Shown here one piece after another: positions 55,808 through 64,000 of a DNA stretch of 64,000 bases (the stretch's first letter is position 1; each line of letters starts with the position of its first letter). Source of the DNA: Leptoclinus maculatus. Lineage: Eukaryota; Chordata; Actinopteri; Perciformes; Stichaeidae. The translations under genes and the position numbers were made by a program. The DNA is taken from assembly GCA_032191485.1 (NCBI GenBank), contig JAVDOI010000010.1, positions 9,011,123 through 9,075,122 on the forward strand. The letters are read 5' to 3'. The notes beneath the pieces are model-generated. The model saw only the letters and a program-made list of their open reading frames with translations. It ran no database searches and was not told the DNA's origin.

Positions 55808-57500
55808 ATTTTAGGATTAAGACTGTAACACTTCACTCTTCAGTTAGCTGCAAACTCCCTCATAGTCAAAGACGAGTACAAGTGCCATCCGTACAATCTG
55901 TGAGTCGGAGAGAGAGAGAGAGCTGCCAAGGCGGCAGGTCGTTGGTGGTCAGATGGCGTCATCCGGCCCCGATGGTTCCCTGAAAGAGCTGTGGAGTTTT
56001 GGGTTTGAACTTGATCCAGGAGGGGATTTGCCAATTTACTGCTGCGTGGAAATGACAAATACCGGATGGACATTGTGTATGTATGAAGGAATGACCGGTG
56101 GTTGCTTGGTCTGTGTGAGATGTGAGATGTGACATGGTGTGAACAAGCTGTTAGTACTAAGATATGTGTGTCTTGTTTGCCATATGGCAGGATAGGGAAT
56201 TAAAATATTCAAAAGGTGGCAAGAGAAAAGAAAACTCTTATTGGTACAATATAAAACCTGTTAGAGCTGCAACTAACAATTATATTCATTCCTAAATAAT
56301 CCAACACAGTTTTATTCTTTCTCAGCCCAACGTGATGTTTTCAAATGTCATGTGTCCAAAACACATATTTACTGGGACAACTTGGAATAAGCCATTGTTT
56401 GGCTTTTGTTTTGTGTGTGAACAATGACGAAGAAATAACCAATTTGCCAAAAGCAATCTAAAAGTCAGAACTTTTAAATGATTTTCACCATTAATTATTT
56501 AATTGACAAATCATTGTCAAATTAACATTTATTTTTACAATCGACACTTGAAAGGAGGATGGCACTTGCCATAAAAATGTAAAAAAAAAAAGGTCCCAGA
56601 GCTCTGACCCCAAAACCCAAATAAATAGCAACAATAAGACGGAAAGGTTCAGTATCTGGAACCAGCAATTGCTTAAAGTTACTGTGAGAAACTTTTAACT
56701 TGTTATGAAACAGTCTCAATTCATACTGATGCCTCTATATGACCTACATAAGTACACGAGACCGTCAGCGAGAAGTTTGGCTATTTCTATGAAGTTATTC
56801 TAAATGCTTGTAATTCATGCCACAGGATCAGATTCCACCCGAAATGAGATGAAATCATGCAGGTTCAGCAGAAACTCCTTCAGGTCAGACTCCAGCGGGG
56901 CCCCTGCCAGCAATCAGACCCAGAGCCGGCTTTGCTGCAGCCTTTGACCTCCAGTCTGAGCTCCAGCGGGGGGGTGGATAATCAATTAATTGTTTAAGTA
57001 TTTTTTACAAACAAACGTGACTAGCTTTTCTACATCTTACTTAATAATATACTGAATCTTTTGGCTTTTGAACTATCGATTGGACAAAAACAGCAAAATA
57101 GACGACATATCGTCTTTGTCTATAGTGAATTGTAATGAATATCCAAAGGATCCAAAGGATTAATGGAGACAATCTTAATGAAAATAAGAGTCGCAGCTCT
57201 AATCAAAATAACTGTCGATACATTTTCTGTTGATTTACTTATCAGTTAATCAACTTAATTAGCAGTAGTCCTGTTTGTGTCAAAGTTGTTAATGTTAACA
57301 CGACACAAACTGCCATATTTGAGTCAAATTCCACTTTGTTGGTACACCGTTTCCTCTACTTGTTTGGTGTACTTTCAGTGCAGTTGTTCACACACTTCTG
57401 GGCAATTTTATCAACTTTTTTAGGAGCATTTATGTCCTCCAATTTGTGTTTATTTCCTAACATGTTGTAGCTACAGAGTTAGTCCCAGCCAGTTGGACTC
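49981..57500. other. presumed intronic or intergenic sequence
   Basis: No exon is supported. Contains a (GT)n run at 52744-52767, a (CA)n run at 55764-55806 and the repeat fragment at 52225-52375. Many short frames occur, none with family motifs or splice support. If the 49.7-kb exon is real this is its first intron. Confidence 0.4.
52225..52375 (-). repeat. 'TACTCCACTACATTT' type interspersed repeat fragment
   Basis: TAAATGTAGTGGACTAAAAA followed by AGTACAATATTTCC and ACTTAAGTAAAGTACTTAGT is the inverse form of the 2295-2780 family. Confidence 0.65.
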
Positions 57501-60500
57501 ATTTGAGCATGTAGCACCATTGCTGAATTACATTTGGCAAGTCCCCCTCGCTGCACATTGTGCTGTTGGCGAGGCCCGACTGCCTATTGGCACCGGGTCG
57601 AGCCAAAGCCCCAGAGGAGAGCGATCAGCATAGGCCGTGTTTGATAAGGAGTAATGCTCTCGATAGACTTGGATGTGGCTTAGAAGTGCCGTCCAAATGT
57701 CCAAAGAAGTCATACTGAATCAAAAGGGACAGCAAGACGCCCGACTCAGTAGGAAGATTGTGGTTTAAGTATTTGCCTTGCTGAAGTGTCCATAAGCAAA
57801 ACTATCCAGTGGTGCTTGTTAAGCACATTCCCATGACCTGGTAAGAGGGCAAGTACAATTCTTCTTTTTTGGTATCAATATAGTGTCATAGTTTTATGAA
57901 ATCCTCATAAATTAATTTGTACCCCAGAAGATTCAGGAATCCAAGTCCAGTCCAGCTCAGTCTGATCCATGTGGGACCTCATCAGAAGTGCAGAGCACCC
58001 TTGACCTCAGAGCCACGCCGCTGTAATCCCGTGTGTATCTTCTCAACAGCTTTGTTCCCCCATAGACTGAGGTGGCAAGATCAGGCCTGGCTGTTACTCT
58101 TGAGTGATGGCTGATTTTGTGTGCAGCTCGCCTTGAGCTTTTTCTGCGCTCCGCCCTTGAACCGAGCCTCTGAGCAAGCAGAAAATCCCAGTAATTGCAT
58201 TAGTGTTGTCCAAAGTGTACCACGTCCCGCTCCCTCCAGACCGGCTTTTTTAGCTTGATTTATTGCTTTGACATGTTAGGATTTATATTCATCCTCTTGC
58301 TGAATTTGCAAGACATCACATATCCCTGATGAATATCCCGGCTTTGATTCCCTATTCTCTGCCTATCTCTCTTCAGTTCAGTGTTGTGCTCAATGGGAGC
58401 CAGGTCCGGTCATAGTATAGGCTCCTTCCTGAAGGGCTCTCGACCCAAGCCAGCTAATAAAAGTGCCACTGTTATTATCCCCAGTGGGAGCCCCGGCGGT
58501 GCTCTGGGCGCCAGCACCGGGAGGCTGATTGCTCTCCGTGAACTGAAGAGGTTGACGGACACAAATAGAGCCTTGGCAGTTAAGTGAGGGCATTAAATAA
58601 AGTGCAAGTCAATTTTTTTTCATGACATATAATCCCCCCGTCTATGCTTATGCTCCCCTGTGCCCTGGAACTTTCTGTTGTGATGTGCTGTTGTGAGAAA
58701 AAGGAAATGGACAGTTCAAAATTTCACAGTGTACTTTGGGGTAATGTTGCTTCTGCTCACCGGGCTGTTGTTTTTGTGGAACCTGCACTTCCGTGCGTCA
58801 GGTCTGTTGAGTTTAAAGTTTCACGGGTGGTTTTCACTTGTTGATCTCTATGACGTCGACAGGTTTCTGCTGCTGGTTTTAGTTCCTGTCGTATAGACCC
58901 AGGATAATTAACTTGCTTTGCCTGGCGGCCACGTTTGAAGAAAAGCAGCCAGGGGCCAGTTAATAATCAAACATTTGTAATATTTATCAGACAACATGAA
59001 TAAGAATCAAACAGACATTAGCTCATCTTTGTTTGAAATTTGGTCTGTTCAGGGGGGGGGCGGAGGGATCCTCTCCTGGCTCCTCTCTTTGTTCGTCTAT
59101 TTTGATGCTTTTTTTAAAGGCACTCTGGCACCTTATTTACATTAAAGGAAGAAAAAAAAACCCATTGCCGACACAGTGCAGCAGCACCACCGAGCCTTTG
59201 ACAGAATAGACTCTGCTGACTTTGTTTGTTGTTTTCCAGAGTGAGTTCCCTCGTGTGCCACATAGCGGAGCTGTCTGGTGGCCTTCGATTCACCTGGTTG
59301 GTTTGGTTTATTGTGTGCAACAGCTGCTCCACTTACATTTCACAATGCTGTTGTTTAAGCTCTCAGAGAACCTTCACAATCTAAAGAGGATTAATGGAAA
59401 ACAAAAAGCTGCACTGGCTAAATCGTTTCAATGTTTTCATGTTGGTAAAAAACCCTCTCTGCTTTGAACAAAGAGGATTCGGTTCAGATTTTAATCCCTC
59501 AATAAAAACTCCATGAATTTCAAAGTTAGACTTCTCATATTGGCACTGACATGTCACCATATCATGACAGACAGTTAGAAAAAGCTGATGTACTGGGAAT
59601 CACCATGAATCATTAGTTCAGTGCAGAGTGTAGTTCATTACCAGTTAGTTTGCTTATAATTTTCTTAAGTAGCCCATTTATTGTCTCTATTAAACATTAA
59701 AAAAAGGTAAAAAAAATCAGTCTTAACAGTCTGAACCCCAAAGATATTAAATATGCCATCATCAAATCTGAGAATGCTCACATTGGAATAGCTGGAACCA
59801 GAACATTTTTGGCATTTTTTCTTGAATGAATGGTGCTTTCATCAGGGTTATCTCTGCTTTTGAGACTCGACATTTTTGAACAGAAAGCCTGCATGAGCCT
59901 GAGTTATGTGTGCCGGTATATCGACAGATACTTGGTTGCTTCAGATATATTGGTATGAGTGTATATATCAGCTGATAAGTAATAAAAGTAATAGTTGTAG
60001 TACAGAGATGGCAAACTAGGTTTGCGGTAATTTACAAGCAATGTCTTCATTACATAGTTTGCTCACCAGAGATCACTGACAAGTTGAATTTTACACCCCA
60101 AATATTGTTATCAGTACTATCAAACAATCTGTTGATTATTGTTTTGAGTAATGACTTTACCTATGAAATGTATAAAATAGTAGAAATACCAATCTCAGTC
60201 GTCTGGGCTGAGCACCAAACAGGACAAATTATTTTTTTATTACCGAACCACCTGAAAAATTCAGTGATTGCTGCTTTTCTGTCTACAGCATCTCAGGAGA
60301 CGCTTCCTTGTCAGACACATTTCTTTGACAAATAACACCTTGAGGAAACTCTGCAGAGGCCAGACGTCTGTTTACTCAAGTGGAGAAGAAAATTGGCGAC
60401 GCTGTTTGTTCCCCTCGTCCTCCAGATGATGTACTGCATCTGTCTGTCTTGTCTAATCCTTTCAGATTCTCAAATGTTTGTGTAGTTTGCTCCGGTGATT

Positions 60501-61250
60501 TATGTACTCAAATACTCTGTGTGAGCAGTCATTGCTGTGTACAATCCCCACCAATGAGACGGGGCTCTATTATGGAGTTATGGAGGGATACCATTGAGTT
60601 TCAGGGGAAATATCAGTTGCTAAATGTCAGTAATCCTGCGCTGGCATTTGGCAAATTGAAATGGATTTTCTCTGGTCGATGTTTTTCTCAACTGCCACAT
60701 CTCCCCCTGCCTTCGCCCTTCAAACACAAAGAGATTTGGAAAATAATTGCTAATCCACTCTAAAGTGGCATGGATGTGGCATCTTCTCTCTATTGCAAAC
60801 CGAAGTGTCTGCAGTCAGGGTTGTGGTGGAATGCCGAGCGGCAGATTCATTAATGTATAGTAGCTTCGTCCTTGGCCCGGCATGGCGGTCTCCTTTGCCC
60901 GTCGGCCATCTGTGACTTTTAAGAGCCGGCTACTTAAAAGCTCCGATATTACAGCAGGATGAAGCTGAAATGGCTCTAGTCATAAGTGGGCAGCAGAAGT
61001 CATTTTCTGTTATTGGCTGAATGCCGCTAGACAGTCTGGCTCGAAAATTCTCTCTAAATATAACCCCCGACAATAGAAGTTATAGATATTGTAGAAGAGG
61101 GAACATGATTATTTTTTTTTCCACATTAAGTCTCAATTTGCCCATAAAAGACAAGTGAGTGAAGCAGGTGGTCTGATACATGGAGCTACTGTGTCGGGCT
61201 TGTCCCCAACTTTGGAACACATCAGCTGTCGGTCTGACGCCGGATACGCC
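57501..61250. other. repeat-poor, non-coding-looking block
   Basis: Balanced base composition, no minisatellites and almost no recognisable transposon sequence over several kilobases, unlike the rest of the window. Examples are around 57540-57720, 57960-58560 and 60380-61040. Such blocks in a long intron often hold conserved non-coding enhancers. The frame at 58693-58896 has a hydrophobic stretch but no start codon and no clean exon boundaries. Confidence 0.4.
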
Positions 61251-62133
61251 TCTCGGGGGAAACGGGCTTCATTTCTTGGGTTCCGGTGTAGCCAGCAGAT
61301 ATCCAGGTCAAGACTTTCTTTTCCGTGCTCTGCTCATTGTTTACAGTCCGATTAGCAACTTGACAGACCTGTACAACCGGATTGTTTCACGGGTAATCAG
61401 TTTACCAGCTAATTTTAAAGGTTTGCAATATGGCCAATGCGTTCCACCTCTTTTGCTCTCCACACAAACTGTTAACCTGCAACCAAAGCCTGCTCTCAAT
61501 GCTCCTCGGACTACAAACCAGAATGCTTCCAATACCAAAAATCTTGTCCCGTTGCCTTCAGATTCTGCGTATGAATGCAGATACATTTACTTTATTAATT
61601 AATGATATGAAGCTGCAAATCAGATCACATTGATTTACATTGATGACTGCACTGTTTAACGAATGCAACAAAGAACCACATATCCAGGGAGAAACAGTAG
61701 TTCTAAGGGTCGTACAGAAGAAGTGGACGGCGATGTCCAATCTCTCCACACAGCAGAAAGTCTTCATGTCGGCAGGATAACCTCGCTGTCAAACATTAAA
61801 TCTCATTACGCTTTGTTTCTGACAGGTAGACTCCTTCTGCTCACAGAGGTACGCAGCTTCTCAAAGAGCAGATTTTTCTTTTTTCACTTTGACAAACGCT
61901 TCACTTTATCAAGTGAGCGGAGCAGCAGTGGAGCATAGAGCTTCACCAAACTCTTCCTGTGAACATATGGTGGTGTGTTCTTTATTTCATTTTTTTTCCC
62001 CTCGTCCCAAAAGTTCTCTGGATCCAGAACGGGAGATGAATATTATAGAGTGTTTAATCCTTTATACTTGTGGGGATTATGTTCCATTTGATATCAGATA
62101 TGCATTAGTCAAATGGGTTTTGACTGCTTTCCA

Positions 62134-62202
<69 letters not shown>

Positions 62203-64000
62203 TTATATCCACATCTACTGATTAAAAGAGGATTTTGCAGTATTGATGTTTGGATGTTTCCTCCTTATTGTTGCCCCCCCCCGCAGGAGTCTCAGCCACA
62301 TAAAAGCAAACAGATTCTTTTTTTGGGGTCAGATTAAGATTCTCTGTGATGTTCTGTACTATAATGAAGCAGTATCACGCCAACAGAGCAGATTAGTGTT
62401 CATTTGACCTGGATTGAAGGATTTTCTTTTCATATGTCACCGCTGATGAGGGTGATATTGAACGGAAGTAGCACACACCAAGGGCAGCAGCATCAGGATG
62501 TTTTGTCATTGTACTGGAGGAAGGAAACAGTACAACAAGTACTGTACTTATAGGCACAGTTTTGAGGTACTTGTACTTTTCGTTTTCTGCTACTCTATAC
62601 TTTACTTTCTTTTAAATTGGACTTCCACAGTGAGGAACATATTGGGCGCGATACTGTCCCACTTTTCAGTCTTTGCATGCGACTGCTCTGGTGTTGTTGG
62701 GAACACTTGAATACTCATGAATACATGAATATTCTTCCTGCTGGAATGTGTCTAAATGAACACGCTGTAACCAAATAAAAAGAAGAGAATGTTTCTCAAG
62801 TGCAGGGCAATAGACAGGAGAGGCTCCATAGAGGCTCTTTGTTTCGTTTTTTGTTAAGAAGTGAGACGCCGTCGCTCCTCTGTGTCCCATCTGGATGCCA
62901 CATGAGAGCTGTGTGAGGTGACTGCCCCCTCTGCTGGGCTCTGCTGGGCTCTGCAGGGACCAGCAGGACGCAAAACCTCCCCCGGATGAGCGATGAACTC
63001 TGCTGCAGCTCGTTCATTCGTACGACTGTCCGTGTCTCTGAATGGATGCAGCATGTGTAGAGACACACATTACTCCCTTTTTCTTTGCATTAGTTCACCT
63101 CGACTTCAGTTCATTAATGCAGAGAAATGATGAAATGAGAAACCGAGTGGTAGAATGCAACATGTATTACCATTAAGTACTTGTTAAGTACAGTTTTGAT
63201 TTTGAAGTATTTCCATTTTATGGTTCTTCTACTCTGAGGGAATTTCAGAGGGAAATATTGCACTTTATACTCGGCTACATTTAACTGACGTGAAGTTATT
63301 TTGCATATTTTACAGATTTATTTATCTACAAAACATATGATGAGCTTCTAAAACATTGCTCAGTGAAACAAACTGGCCCTCTTATCTAGTCAGTTTAGTC
63401 TGGAATTGAGTCCACAAAGTCTTATTTTCTCATGAAAACACAAATCTGTTGTTTCAAGATACAGACATCTTTATTTTAAACAAGTTGGTCTGAATCAAAA
63501 ACAGGTGGAATAAAGTTTTTAAGGACAATAATTGACTGACATACAGATTAAACCAGCTTCATCTCGACCAACCACACGATAGCAATCCTACATTATGCAG
63601 TAAATAACTATATGAATGGGCCCATTTTGGCATAACTAGTACTTTGACTTTTATTACTTAAAGTACATTTTACTAATGATGTTTCTGTACTTTAAATTAA
63701 TTTTGAATGCAGGACTTTACTTGTAACTGAAATAGAAAGAAAATGAAAATGCGCCCCCGTGATGAGTAAAAGACCCAAAAGACTTGTGTAAATAGCTCAT
63801 GAATTAAAGTAATCTTATAGTCATAAACCTCATATAAATGCAATAACATCTACAGATTGTGTTAATTCTCTTGCACAGGCCCTGTAGCACTCAGAGCTCC
63901 CGGTCTGTTAAATTTGGAGGGGAACTTGTGCGTGACCGTGTTACCAGCAGCAAAAGCGTCGACCTTCCGCCTCCGGGAAAATAATAGTTTGTTATCTCGT
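61251..64000. other. intronic or intergenic sequence with repeats
   Basis: A (CA)n run of 67 bp lies at 62134-62200. Fragments of the 'TACTCCACTACATTT' repeat lie at 62525-62615 and 63145-63735. The last 130 bp become richer in CpG but show no exon before the window ends. Confidence 0.4.
63145..63735 (+). repeat. 'TACTCCACTACATTT' type interspersed repeat, longest copy
   Basis: TTTCAGAGGGAAATATTGCA, CTCGGCTACATTTAACTGACG and, distally, ATTACTTAAAGTACATTTTAC and GCAGGACTTTACTTGTAA give most of the family's consensus order. The ends are not sharply defined. Confidence 0.65.

Noticed and set aside
58693..58896. Possible type II signal-anchor exon (RKRKW... followed by VYFGVMLLLLTGLLFLWNL)
   Set aside because: The frame starts at GTG with no ATG. 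A splice acceptor at 58697 would give the wrong phase for the 49712 donor, and no homologue is recognised. It is worth a profile search but not a call.

Overview
The window is nuclear DNA of a ray-finned fish, most likely a percomorph teleost. It holds small spliced genes with GT-AG introns, conserved vertebrate proteins, intronic box C/D snoRNAs and TATA-less CpG-containing promoters. Its repeats are of teleost type: hAT elements, RNase H-bearing LINE remnants, gypsy-like LTRs and abundant minisatellites. I cannot name the species from sequence alone. There is no bacterial, phage or CRISPR content, and most long open frames are minisatellite or chance frames. Confident genes, all on the + strand: the last coding exon of hectd3 (1-92); complete rps8 (coding 2963-6962, six exons, 208 codons); complete acadm (coding 18601-24634, twelve exons, 417 codons); and complete rabggtb (coding 30561-34238, nine exons, 331 codons). 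A CpG-rich promoter-like block at about 49.4-49.7 kb ends in a six-codon start exon with a good splice donor. I tentatively assign it to st6galnac3, whose first intron would then fill the rest of the window. From recall, acadm-rabggtb-(msh4-asb17)-st6galnac3 is the order on human 1p31, while HECTD3 and RPS8 lie on 1p34. The fish locus therefore joins two human neighbourhoods, and no msh4 or asb17 was recognised between rabggtb and the 49.7 kb exon. rps8 is the densest locus. It has a TCTCGCGAGA promoter palindrome and a TOP-like pyrimidine tract. Each of its five introns carries one box C/D snoRNA: SNORD55-like, SNORD46-like and three SNORD38 copies, two of which differ at one base. acadm has a fold-back palindrome about 0.2 kb upstream of the ATG and a DR1-like (PPAR/HNF4-type) motif about 45 bp upstream. 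rabggtb begins within about 30 bp of the GAA-rich tail of an old LINE. Between the genes lies a well-preserved record of transposition. A 1.18-kb hAT has a perfect 8-bp duplication and a nested LINE tail. Twin copies of a second hAT stand about 20 kb apart, one of them splitting a tRNA-type SINE. A 2.6-kb composite hAT with a perfect 8-bp duplication interrupts a LINE. A gypsy-like solo LTR has a perfect 5-bp duplication. Minisatellites include a 36-bp array open in several frames, a 30-bp array with a duplicated nine-unit higher-order block, a 16-bp GGCCGGCC array and an 18-bp array. Nothing looks like a new enzymatic system. The observations most worth following are the rps8 snoRNA set, the acadm promoter architecture, the LINE-abutting rabggtb promoter and the higher-order minisatellite.
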